Positions 1-10,287 of a stretch of DNA of 64,000 nt are shown one piece after another; the first letter of the stretch is position 1; each line of letters starts with the position of its first letter. Both the position numbers and the translations under genes were made by a program. The notes beneath the pieces were generated by a model that saw only the letters and a list, made by a program, of their open reading frames with translations, made no database searches and was not told the origin of the DNA. Origin of the DNA: Hemileia vastatrix (Eukaryota > Basidiomycota > Pucciniomycetes > Pucciniales > Zaghouaniaceae); contig JASXTE010000078.1 of NCBI GenBank assembly GCA_030280995.1, positions 93,080 to 157,079 on the forward strand. Reading direction: 5' to 3'.

Positions 1-252
1 TCAAATCATCGCTTCAAATCTAAGCCTGAGCTCGTCGAGCTGGAACTCAAGACTGATAGAAAATATGGGACTAGAGCTTATCTGGGTGGAAGATTCGTTG
101 GAAGATTCGAGTTTTGGTCTACGGTGGCCATAACGTCTATACTTCTTGGTCGCAGATGGCTTTCGTTGCGCCTGGTAAACGAACTCTGGGAAGAACGGAA
201 GGGAAGCGTGGTGGAATTGGAGGTGAGAAGAGATCTTCCCTCTTCGTCGTGA
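1..252 (+). CDS. 3' end of an unrecognised protein (partial)
   Basis: An open frame enters from the left edge in frame 1 and ends at TGA 250-252, giving about 83 C-terminal residues. The stretch is rich in charged residues around a short hydrophobic run (TVAITSILLG) followed by RRW and a mixed basic/acidic tail ending DLPSSS. It looks protein-coding because it stays open with balanced composition up to the window edge, but I do not recognise a family. No intron is needed. It points towards the acyltransferase gene downstream, so the two genes converge. Whether it belongs to the neighbouring cluster cannot be judged from this fragment. Confidence 0.45.
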   Translation, partial: SNHRFKSKPELVELELKTDRKYGTRAYLGGRFVGRFEFWSTVAITSILLGRRWLSLRLVNELWEERKGSVVELEVRRDLPSSS

Positions 253-611
253 TGTAACTATCTTACCATCTTGATTTGACCTTCTTTGAGGTAGAGGATC
301 TACTTTGTCATCTTGATTTCATCGAACAGCTCTGACAGATAACCTGTTCCAGATTGGTCTCTCGCTTCGAGGCTTCGCGCGAAAAGCGCGGTTGAAACTT
401 CACAACTCTCCACTCAAGATCGGTTTTGTCGATGTCATTTGAACTCGAATTGTAATTTAAGATAACAATTAATCTCTAGTGAGAACAGTAAAGTAAGGAT
501 CAGAGTCTCAAGAGATCGGAATCGGCCAGTCAAGAGATCTCCCCACCCACTTTTGACTCTCATATTGATTCCGAGGGTTGATATTTTAGACCCTATCTTT
601 CCAAGCCCTCT
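253..611. other. intergenic, convergent 3' ends
   Basis: About 360 bases between two converging genes. It is moderately AT-rich and contains no open frame I can support; presumably it is 3' UTR and termination sequence of both genes. Confidence 0.4.
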
Positions 612-2755
612 TCAGCTGCTCTCTTCGCTTGATGAGCGTTGACCTCTCTTGGCTTGATTAGCCTTGACCAGCCTTCCTAATTTTGCTCTAGCTGAATCTT
701 CAACTTCGACTTCAGTCAGAATCTTCTCTATCAAACCCAAGTAGGAATCAACGAATTCTCTCGTGTAGTTGTTGGTGTAAGTAGCCAAGAGATGAATTCT
801 GTCATACCACGAGTAAGTGTGAAGGCAGACCTGTGAAAGGGAAGTCGAAGAAATGAGGTGAGGGGACGGGACAACAAAGAAGGTGAGTCAGCTTCGGCCT
901 CGACAGAGAAAGTTCCTATGGGTCCTAGAGACGTCAAGAGAATTGCTGGTTGTCAGCCAACCATTCGCTCGACCACTCACTTGACTAGAGGTCATACGGG
1001 GGCTAGCGAACCAGTCTAGTACTTGAACTGAGCATTCCGATTCATCCTTGGTGATGTCCCCCTTGGAATCAAAGTAACGAGGTAGTAGTCTCTCTAGTAT
1101 TCCAAGAGAAGTATACGCGTCCAGGTCGCCAGACGGTTTGAGATGACTGATATCGACTTTGTTCCACACCGATCATCGAGATGATTGCTTCGATTCCTTG
1201 GATGTTCTTCTTTGGATCGACTCCCTTCCATTGTTCAGAAACTAGAGGCAACAGAATGTCGAAGGCGTTCAATTGACCTTCGAGACTAGTTGGATCTTCG
1301 GTCGATTCCAAAGCTTTGAGATCGACCTCGGTTGTGAAAGCTGCAGTTCCAGAACAGAAGTAAGGCTTGCTCTTCCACGGCTCGGCGAACTGTCTTGTGC
1401 AGTCGATTGGAAGAAGAAGGTTAGTCTGCGCGAAAAGGAAGAGAGAGGATAAAAGTGTAAGACTTAGGACGGAAACGGTAAGACAGAAGCAAGATGATAT
1501 CCTAAACTCACGATGTAACCTTCTTCGAGCTTCACCCCTTCTCTCTTAGCGTCCATGTTACGTAGACTCCAACAAGCCGCTTGTCTGGCAGCATCGACAC
1601 CATGAGAGACAGTAAAGCCACGAGTCTTCAAGGCTTTATAAATGTCAGAACTCAATTCTTTGGATAAGACTCTCAAGTGTCTCTCGGTCGCTCCTAGAGG
1701 TCCAGTAATGGATGGGCTTTTGAGGCTTGAGAGCGAGAGACTTGTGGCCTTCCAAGATTGGACGTAGACAGCTCAATGCGATTTCTTGATCATTGAGAGG
1801 ATGTTCCATCTTGAGACAATCACTACTAGTTGGAGGTAAGTTTTCAATCTCGGTTCCCCATACACGAGATGGAAGACTTGGCTTGCCCAAGTATCCAACG
1901 TACATCGTTCCAAGAGTGAGACAGGCTGAAGCATCTGCGATATGATGAGGTGCGTTGATGAAGAAGCCGTGATGACTGCGAGAGACAAGAGAGTAGTGAA
2001 AAGGCACAGAGAAGCTTTCAGTAAGAAGGATTTGCGAAAATGAAGAGATCTTGAGACTTCGAATGCCTTCCGACTGACTGCCTGCGTCGCACTCACTGCT
2101 TCCCTTCCGAATCAGGATTCAAGGTGAGAACCACCTGCATAGTGGTAGGATGAGCATCGTCTGAAGATTTGGAACTCAATTCCCAACGTTTCTTCTCGAC
2201 TGCAGCTGGAAACTCCTTTGAATCTTCGACTTCGGTGACGAACAAAGTCTTTCTTGCCCATTCTTGAAGCTTCTCTTCCTCCTTGACGACTTCATAAACA
2301 AAGCAACCGAGATGAGATGGATGATTTGGGAGGATTCCATATTCGACTTTTCCAGCGATCAGGGGTAGCTCATACCTAGTTGCGATCCATGCGTCGTAGA
2401 GTCTAGACTTGAGACTGGATGGCTCAAAGTTTGGAGCAGATGAAGAAGTGAGATTTCCTACGATTACGTCTCCAGCACTGTGTAAAGGAGGAAAGAAAAG
2501 TAAGTGGTTAGTTAAAGCACTCAAATTAGCTTCCATCGACTCTGATACTCACCCATCAGACATGGCAGCAAAACGTGAGTAGAAGAGCTCTGAACCATAC
2601 GTGGCTCTCACCCAGGTGTCTGGCTTGCCTTCTAGTTGTTTCCATCTGTAGATATTGTGCGAAATTGCGTCTTGGGACATTTCCGAAAAGGCAGATGAGT
2701 TGGAAGAGGGAGAGAAGATGACTTTCGATGCTCTCGCCAACAAAGCCTCTACCAT
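612..2755 (-). CDS. acyl-CoA-dependent acyltransferase (HxxxD type), read with two +1 frame offsets
   Basis: Five exons on the minus strand: 2553-2755, 2097-2477, 1512-1975, 981-1425 and 612-830, joined by GTGAGT...AG introns. The product is about 569 residues. The HHIAD sequence near residues 205-209 is the HxxxD active-site motif of CAT/BAHD-like acyltransferases, and C-terminal motifs such as SWYDRIHLLATYTNNY fit the fungal branch of that superfamily. It probably acylates a hydroxyl, perhaps on a sugar or hydroxy-acid made by the adjacent UGT and P450 genes; this is inference from context. Exon 3 (between about 1700 and 1775) and exon 4 (about 1165-1175) each need a +1 shift to stay in the conserved frame. 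The exon lengths total 1712 nt, exactly two bases more than a multiple of three. There are no in-frame stops otherwise. It may be a pseudogene, carry sequence errors, or be recoded. Confidence 0.75.
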
Positions 2756-2993
2756 AAAGGGGCCGACCTTGACAACCCCGAAGATTAAAGCCTGTAGCTG
2801 GGCGTCGTTCCTTCTAATCCTTTTACGGATGCACTTTCCGGCTTATCTTCGAAGGCGAGGAATTGATCATGCGAGCTGTCGAAGGAGGACGCTTCAATTC
2901 GATGGCTTTATAAACAGAAGGAGGTGAGAGCTGTACTCTCTTCAATTGAGAGAGTAAATAGGGTAGATACAATAGATAACGGAATGACTTTCA
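2756..2993 (-). promoter_or_regulatory. upstream region of the acyltransferase gene
   Basis: The 238 bases between the UGT stop and the acyltransferase start hold a palindromic TTTATAAA near 2907-2914, about 150 bases upstream of the ATG at 2755. It is a plausible TATA element, but position is the only support. Confidence 0.25.
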
Positions 2994-4788
2994 TCAGTCG
3001 AATTTCTTCTGAGAAGCATAGTCCAAGATTATGTTGGCAGCGATTCTACTTCCACCCGCCTGATCTGCTCTCAATTTCCACCTCTGACAATTCGCCTTGA
3101 ACTTGGAATTGGATCTCAGTAAAGTTTCCAAAGCTTCAGTGATCTCTTCCTTGACGAACTTCGGAGCGCTTTTGACAGTCAAACCGATTTCGTGAGCGAA
3201 AGCGTAAGAAGCGATGTCATGAGTCTCTGCCCTGTTGACGAGAAGAAGCGAAAGGATCGACATAGGGATAAGCCTCATCTTGATCGATCTAACATGTTCA
3301 TTGAAGATTGTCTCTCTACTCACCATTGGGAGATTATCAATTGAGGATGTCCAAATGACACGGCTTCGTTGAAAGAATTCCCACCTCCATGGTGACAGAC
3401 GACCTTGATAGAAGGGTGCTTGAGAACGTTGTTGACTGAAGGAATCCAAGTCTCTCTTCTGATGAATGAAGGAAGTTCAGAGACTGGAGGGATAGGCTGA
3501 ACCTCAGCCGAAAGCTTTGGCACCTTGATCAACACTTTGGTGTGAGGTCTAGCTGCATGAAGGTCGATCAAAGCTTCGATGAGAGTCTCGTAATCTTCAG
3601 CGGTGTACTGTTAGCAACGGAATGAGACTTAGAGGTCAATGATTGAATTCCCAATCTTTAATTGATCAGCATCACTCACGTAGAAAATGGAACCCATGTT
3701 GAAGGTAAACGACTTCTTCTCCAGCGGAAAGAGCTTCATCCAACCAATCCTTGATCTCATCCTTCTCATCTTCAACCTTTCCGTCAGAAGAAGGTGGATA
3801 GCAAGGTCCGACAAAGAAGACCTTCTCATCGAAGCATTCGGGTCCATAAAGATCCAAACCAGCCACGTTGAACGACAGTGCAGCTACCATTTTCAATCTT
3901 GTCATCCGCCATTCCTGGAACTGGAGTCATGAAAGAATCACAGACCAGATCCACGGGTTCCAAGCCTAAGACTTCCTTTCTGAAAGCTCTTCTCGCTTTG
4001 GGAAAGGGATGTCTGACGCACCACCAGACGAACCATGTAGCGAAACTGATGTTGTTAAAAATCATTCCTAGACCAGACCTTGAGCTCGGAGCGCCTGAAG
4101 CTCCGGGGGAAAGCGGGACTGGATAGCGAAGAATCGAAGGACTAAGAGCTACAGAACAAGCTGCAGAGGGAGAAGTGGCGATGAAAAGGCACTTTACTTA
4201 GACGAACTCCATCGAAAGCGAAAGGACTGTTTTGGAGAGAGAGAGAGAGAGAGAGGAGAGGAGAGGAGAGAGAGAGAGAGAGAGAGAGAGCAGTCTTCGT
4301 CAGCTTTGATTCGATCGTTGTGTAAAGAATGGTCCAGACTTCTTTTATTCTATTCATATCCTCTTACTCATTCGAATCTCACGAGAAGTTATCCACGACC
4401 ACCATGTCTGCCTCGACTTGAAGGATCAAGTCTCTGACTCTAAAGACAACGTCCCTGTACTCGTCGTCCTCCAGGACTAGTGATGCTTGTGATCACATTG
4501 ACGTAACTAGCCAAGTCACCAGGTGAATGTCTGACTTGAGTGTGAAACTCATGCGGATGAGGACTGAGCGTAGGGAGTAAGATCTTCAACTGCCAAACCA
4601 TCCTTCAATGGATGGAAAGTCAAACGATCTGAAGCTCCCGTTGCTAAACCAAGTCTTTCCACTCTTGATTTTAATCTTTCAGCAGAGCAGATATGAACTT
4701 CGACTCCTCTGTTGAGTAACTCATGAGCGATCGATTCTAATGGATTGTATTGACCGTTTGCAGGATTGGAAACGAATAGAACCTTCAT
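2994..4788 (-). CDS. UDP-glycosyltransferase (GT1 family), read with five +1 frame offsets
   Basis: Four exons: 4383-4788, 3680-4226, 3324-3607 and 2994-3231. The start is chosen at MKVLFVSNP, where the Rossmann strand of GT-B enzymes begins. The C-terminal donor-binding region has HHGGGNSFNEAV (about residue 390) followed by QLIISQW, the hallmark of family-1 glycosyltransferases; KVPFIATSPSAA in the middle matches the usual family pattern after the first domain. It likely transfers glucose from UDP-glucose to a lipid or other hydroxylated acceptor in the cytosol. Exon 1 needs two +1 shifts (about 4545-4575 and 4467-4485) and exon 2 needs three (about 4180-4192, 3880-3915, 3696-3708); after removing five bases the coding length is exactly 490 codons. 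Its neighbour UGT at 7908 aligns through the same positions with no offset. It shares a divergent promoter with the P450. Confidence 0.8.
4235..4290. repeat. (GA)n microsatellite inside the UGT intron
   Basis: A nearly pure GA/CT tract of about 55 bases lies in the first intron of the minus-strand UGT,just before its CAG acceptor, so on the coding strand it forms a very long polypyrimidine tract (CT repeats). Confidence 0.85.
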
Positions 4789-5162
4789 CTTTTGAAGAAA
4801 CGTCTTGAGGAAGAAGTAGAAGGTAGAGATGGTTTCGAAGAAGAATTGTTCAAGAAGAAAGACTGCATTTGTCGTTCCTAATGATCGAGAGGGAGATAGT
4901 GAAAGGAGAGCAGTCCTCAAAGCAGACTAACGGGTCTAACGCCCCCTCTACCCCCTTGAAAGGGTTGGATCTCACCTTGACCACCAAATTTCCCTTATGC
5001 CTTTCTTTAGAACGGATTCCAGAAGCGTGTTCACAAAAGCTCTCCTCGCAATTTTCACTTTCTTCTTTCCAACCACTCTCTCCATTTCAGATCTCTCTCT
5101 CTCTCTCTTGCGCTGGCGCTTCTATACTCTATAACAACTCTTCTCAACACTCAATACGTCAA
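4789..5162. promoter_or_regulatory. divergent promoter shared by UGT and P450
   Basis: The 374 bases between the UGT start (4788, minus) and the P450 start (5163, plus) must hold both promoters. The sequence is pyrimidine-rich towards the P450 (CTCTCTCT runs near 5095-5110) and has a weak TATA-like stretch (CTATACTCTATAAC) about 30 bases before the P450 ATG. A shared promoter suggests the two genes are co-regulated; no operator could be identified. Confidence 0.5.
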
Positions 5163-7419
5163 ATGGCAGCAAAGATCTCCTTAATCTACTTGATTCTATC
5201 TATTCCAGCTCTCTTACTCTCGCTGGCAATCTTGGGAGTCATCTTCTTCATCTCTCTCTCCCTCTATCGTCCTCACGATTGGAGAATACTTCAACAGCTA
5301 CTCTCACATCCCTGCTGCTCCTCATTCTGGCTCATGGCTCTCAACTTTGCTCCTAGGCGACTTTCGCGAAATCAAGGAAGGAGCGCCAGCCTCCGTCCAT
5401 ATTCGGTGGATGAAGTCTCTTGGGGGAGTCTATCGTTATAGACACATGTTGAACGTTCAACGAATACTTCTAGCAGATCCGAAGGCAATGATGCATGTTC
5501 TCAACAAGTCATCAAACTATCCAAAGCCAGGTCACACGTCAATCTTTTTGAGGAGTCTTCTCGGGGAAGGTTTGGTGAGTCGTCGAGGGATTGAGTAATG
5601 AGTACGGAGCCACTCATTCTCAACCCTCTATCCTTCGTTACTATTTCTTCTGCTCGCAGGTAACCACTGAAGGAGATCTTCACAAGAAGCAAAGAAAGAT
5701 CGTAGCTCCAGCTTTCACTCCATCAGCAACCAGAAGTCTTCAACCAGTCATGGACAAGCATGCTTGTCGCCTTGTCGACAAGATCGACCAGATGATCTCT
5801 CTATCAGTGAAACGAACTCAATCTAGCTCTAGAGAAGTCCTTCTAGGAGAGCATCCTTTCGATCTTTCGGCACCAAGTCCAACTCAAGTCGCGGGCTCAA
5901 CTGCAGTCATCGATGTTCTATTCTGGCTCTCGAGAACGGCTCTAGACATCATCGGAGAAGCAGGCTTTGATCATCACTTCAACTCTTTGGAACAAGGAGA
6001 TGATCCTGATGAGCTAGTCGAAGCATTTGGAGATCTGATGGATTCAATTCTCAACGTCAGTCTATATCAAGCCATTCCAGTTCTTCTGTCGGAACTTCCA
6101 GGTCTTTTCTGGCTGAGAGATTTACCAACCAAGGCAAACAGAGCCACCAAACACTCTCAAACGATCGTCAGGAAACATGCAACTGAAATCGTAAAGAATG
6201 CTAAAGCTGAAATCGAAGCCGAAATCAAGTCTACCACTGCTGCTGAAAAGTCTAGTCTGAGTAATGGGAATGGGATGATGAGTAAAGAGCTTTTCAACGA
6301 AGAGTTGATCGAGAAGAACGGAAAGAGTTCTGGTAGAGCTTTACTCTTTAGAATGATTAGGTGAGTAACTAGATTCTCCTCTCGCTTCTTTGCCTCGAAA
6401 TGAACACGTCTGACTTTGCTATCATCTTACTTCTCGACAGAGCTAACATGGCAGAAGATTTGAAGGCTTCCGAGAGACTCTCTGACGAAGAAATGCTGGG
6501 ACAGATGTCGACTTTGATCCTAGGTAAGTATGAACTGTTTGCGAATGTTTACAACTCAGTCACCTTCTACGAGATTCTCATGTCGAGAATCTATCTTCCC
6601 TCTTCTTCCCAAAAAAGCCGGTCACGAAACGACTGCCACTCAGACAAGTTGGGCTCTCCATCTTCTAGCTTCAAATCCAACCTGTCAAGACAGACTCCGA
6701 GAAGAACTTCTCAAAGCAAAAGTCATCAACGAAACTTTCGATGAAGAAGTAGATCATCTAGGTTCGAAACCGAAGATCGAATTTGAGAATCTGATGAATC
6801 TACCTTATCTCTCAAACGTCTCCAACGAGATCATTAGAATCATGCCTTCCATCGTCAGCACAGTCAGAGTCGTCAAAGAGGATGATGTAGTACCATTATC
6901 GAAGTCTTATCCAAACGCTAAAGGTAAAGATCATGGAAGTTTCAACTCTGTCGTTTTACACAAAGGTCACGAACTCTTCATTCCGATCGCAGTCTTACAA
7001 CAATCGGAAGAGATTTGGGGTTCAGATGCAGCCACTTTCAATCCTGATAGATGGGAAGACTTACCTCAAGAGGTCTTAGATGCTAAGCTTCCTTCTCAAA
7101 CTTTGGCTTTCATCGCTGGAAATCGTAGTTGTGTCGGTCAGAGAATGGCAGTCATGGAACTCAAGGTTCTCTTGGCTCATTTGGTGTGTGAGTAACTTGG
7201 AAAGCAGTCATCCTGATTCAGCTTGAGAGTGCTCTAGACTTATCGAAGACTGACTTTCTCAATCTTCTTCGCTCATGTCGACTCCATCCAGCGTCCTTCA
7301 AGTTTTCTCTCGTAGACGGATACGAGCTAGAGGCCAAGCAACAGATAGTTCGACGAGCTGTCGTCAAAGGACAAGAAGATTTTGGAACTAGAATGCCTCT
7401 CTTGGTCACTAAGGTCTAA
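5163..7419 (+). CDS. cytochrome P450 monooxygenase, read with one +1 frame offset
   Basis: Five exons: 5163-5574, 5660-6360, 6441-6523, 6618-7187 and 7292-7419; about 630 residues. The N-terminus is a clear membrane anchor (hydrophobic residues 5-33), then the proline-rich hinge HIPAAP. The I-helix motif is AGHETT (about residue 399), the ExxR motif is EIIR, and the haem-binding loop is FIAGNRSCVGQRMA (about residue 570) with its cysteine present. The enzyme is expected in the ER membrane, hydroxylating a lipophilic substrate such as a fatty acid. At 630 residues it is longer than the usual 500-550; the extra length includes a Lys/Glu-rich insert before the I-helix. The anchor is in one frame and everything from HIPAAP onward is +1; exon 1 is 412 nt, one over. 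The shift lies within about 5262-5312. No other defect is seen. Confidence 0.85.
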
Positions 7420-7907
7420 TCAGTCGCTAATCGTTCTCCAGTCTCCTTCTCAGCCTCGTTCATTAGATTTGCCTTTGGTCACCGTGCGTCACCTTTCTTT
7501 ATTTCATCCTTGTGGTTCGTTATTTTTCAGCCTCTTTAATACTAATACAGCCTTTCAGACTTTTCTGACACTAACTGACCTCGATTCACTTTACTAGGTA
7601 TGCAAGAGGGCAAGAAGGCAGCACCAAGAGAGAGCATCGATGTTCGCGAAGATCCGTTCGATCCGAGGCCCTTCGCCTTCCTTTCTGAGCAAACACCCCT
7701 TCCCTTTGTTGACTTTTCCTCTGCCGACAGCCCAGATCCTTCATCGATCGTCTTTCAACCAACCTTCAAGCTTCAAGGTGCAGGATAAGACGATCAGAAG
7801 ACGTCGCCGACTCTTTAGATTGGATCCAAAAATACGCCTCAAAGGACTAAAAGGGAGTGGCTTCTCCTGCTCCTTTCCTCCTGACCACAACCATCACACC
7901 AAAGAAA
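7420..7907. other. intergenic between P450 and UGT
   Basis: 488 bases between two plus-strand genes. It contains the P450 3' UTR and the promoter/5' UTR of the second UGT. Short open frames cross it but show no family similarity, and nothing else is recognised. Confidence 0.4.
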
Positions 7908-9685
7908 ATGACTGAGACAAAGAAGTTACTCTTCATCACCAATTCAGAGTTCGGACAAAGTTCTATCGTCGTCTCAATCATCAGAGAGTTACTCTCTCGT
8001 CAAGACCCGATCGAAGTTCACCTCCTATCATTCCCTCCTCTTCGTTCCAGAGTTGCAGACCTTCTAGATGACTCAAGCCAGTCAAGATTCCACTTTCATC
8101 CTTTGACAAGTGCTCTTTCGTACCTACAGAAGTCAGAAGAAGTCGGCTCGTTGGCCAGCTTGGTTCGTCACAGAGCGAGCGTTTTGGGAGCTCTTTGGTC
8201 CTATGTTCAAATAGCCTCTACATTGATGCCTTGGACTACAGACGAGTATCTCAAGCTTTACCACGAATGCTGTCAAGTTATCAAAGAGGTTCAACCAAAT
8301 CTTTGCATCGTGGACACTCTGTTCTTTCAAGGGTTGGACGCATGCGAGGGTCTCGACCAGAGATATATCATTTCTTGTCCCACTCCTTGGAGAGGGGACC
8401 AAGGAAGCAAACTTTTTACTTATCCAGCGTGAGTGCCTTTGAAGGTGGAGAGGTTCTTCGAATCCCATCCCGCCTTGCTAATCGTTTCGGATTGGTTTCC
8501 CCACCTTCTCCAGCGTTTCTTCAGGGTTTACTTTTCCCGTCCCAACCCTTTTGAAGCCACTGAACTACTTTTTGATATTCAGTATGATCGCTACGTTCAT
8601 GTTCTCACCGGGTTGGAAGAAGATCGAAGCAGCAAGAAAGCAAGCCGGCCTCACTCATCCATTTCCTTCGTTTCTCGTACCAAAGAAGGTTCTAACAATT
8701 TCGGCATCTGCACCAGAATGCGATTTCCCATTCGATCCAAATCCAGAGCTGTCGCTACCTGTAGGACCCATCGTACAGCCAATCCAAGATTTACAAAAGG
8801 TCGATCCAGAGCTCTATGACTTCATCTCAAGAAAGCCGACTATAATGTTAGCTCTCGGATCTCACGTTCACACGACTGAGAAAATGAGCATCGAACTATC
8901 TAAAGGATTCAAGAAAGTTTTGGAGAAGATTCCAGATGTTCAAATTCTTTGGAAAGTCAGGAAACCTCATTCTTCCTCGAAGGGTGACAAGTTGGACTTC
9001 GATCCTCTGGAGAATATCAACAGAATCTTGGGAGACGAATTGGCAAAGGACAGGATTAGAATCGTTGATTGGCTAAAAGCTGATCCAGTCTCCATCTTAG
9101 CTACGGGTCATATATCCTGTTTCGTTAATCACGGAGGCGCGAACTCGTTTTTTGAAGGAGTGTAGTGAGTAAAGGAGCGCAACGACGACGACAGACGAGC
9201 GTCAGAGGCAATAGAGACGTCTCTCCTTCATGGGCTGACCTTTCCAACTCGTCGATTGCTGCTTTTCAAACTCAACAGCACTGGAGTACCACAGGTTATC
9301 CTAGCCTGCTGGTATGACACTATGGAGAATGCAGCGAAGGTGAGTGAAGAGAATTGTGCAAAGAAACCCGAGTGTCTTTGACAAAGATTCTCATCAATCG
9401 GTCTCTTCACTAACGATTTTTTTTTCTGCCGTGCTCAATCCCCTTTTCTTTCTATTCCCTTCGTTCCGTCACCAATCATAAATCCAGGCTGAATACCTAG
9501 GAATCGGAGCGTTTGGAAATCGAAGAGGCGCACCTGATGCACAAGCCGAAGAATTCGCCTCAAGTCTTCTTAAAGTCATTGGAAACGAAGAGATGAAGAA
9601 GAGGGCCTTAGAGGTATCAGAAAAAAGTAGAAAAAGAGGAGGAGCTAAAGCTGCTTCAGATAGAATCCTGGAATTGGCTGCTTGA
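7908..9685 (+). CDS. UDP-glycosyltransferase (GT1 family), intact
   Basis: Four exons: 7908-8428, 8514-9164, 9279-9339 and 9488-9685, giving 476 residues with no frame problem. The start is MTETKKLLF, just ahead of the N-terminal Rossmann strand. The donor-site motif is FVNHGGANSFFEGV (about residues 375-390), followed by the conserved VPQVILACWYDTMENA segment that closes the UDP-sugar pocket. It is a paralogue of the minus-strand UGT at 2994-4788, with matching segments through both halves (for example SYVQIAST...DEY against SYVNVITS...DEY). Two UGTs beside a P450 and an acyltransferase resemble the sophorolipid-type plan, in which two enzymes add successive sugars to a hydroxy fatty acid. 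The actual acceptor is unknown. Its clean frame contrasts with its three neighbours. Confidence 0.88.
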
Positions 9686-10287
9686 AAGAGATTGATATTG
9701 GTCATGGCTCGAGTTATTTATTTCATTACCTTACTTGTTAACATTATATCTTTGTCTGTGTAGAATCAGTCCGTTCAAAACAGATGTTTTACTAATTCTC
9801 TTCAGGCAGAGTGCAGACGTGTAAACACTCACACGTAGTTCACTCTCGAGTTTGAGCAATGACTTTGAGTAGATTGTTGAAGGCGAAAAGAAAGAGTATT
9901 ACATGCGAAAAAGATGATGAGATTGATTTCTTTGATTTGATTGTAATTGAGTGCTATGTTCATAGGTGTTTGGAATGTAACGAGAATGAGAAGATTGGAG
10001 TTTGTGTTCGAAGTTGACGGACAAGAAAGTTTGAAAAGTATATGAGAGATAAGAACGAACAAAGAAGAAACGAAAGAAAAAGTTGAAAGCAGATTTCCAA
10101 AGAAGAGAACAAAAGAAAGCTTAAAAGAGATAGGCAAGAAGGTTCATCAAGGTATCTGCGCAGAAGGGAAGGAAAAAAAGGTATTTTGTTGTGCCTAATA
10201 AAACAACAGAACGAAAGCAAGGGTGACAACAAAGAGGACTACATTACAAATTTGAACAAAGATAGAAAGATGATCAAGATTGATGGA
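9686..10287. other. intergenic, convergent 3' ends
   Basis: About 600 AT-rich bases between the UGT and the Cdh1 gene. There is no supported gene; both 3' UTRs are expected here. Confidence 0.4.

Noticed and set aside
3680..4226. A 37-nt GTAAAG...TGCAG intron to explain the frame change in UGT exon 2
   Set aside because: It fits arithmetically but removes KVPFIATSPSAA, a conserved part of the family also present in spirit in the neighbouring UGT.
4869..5162. N-terminal extension of the cluster P450 upstream of 5163
   Set aside because: The open frame continues upstream, but the membrane anchor begins at MAAKISLIY and the extension has no family features.
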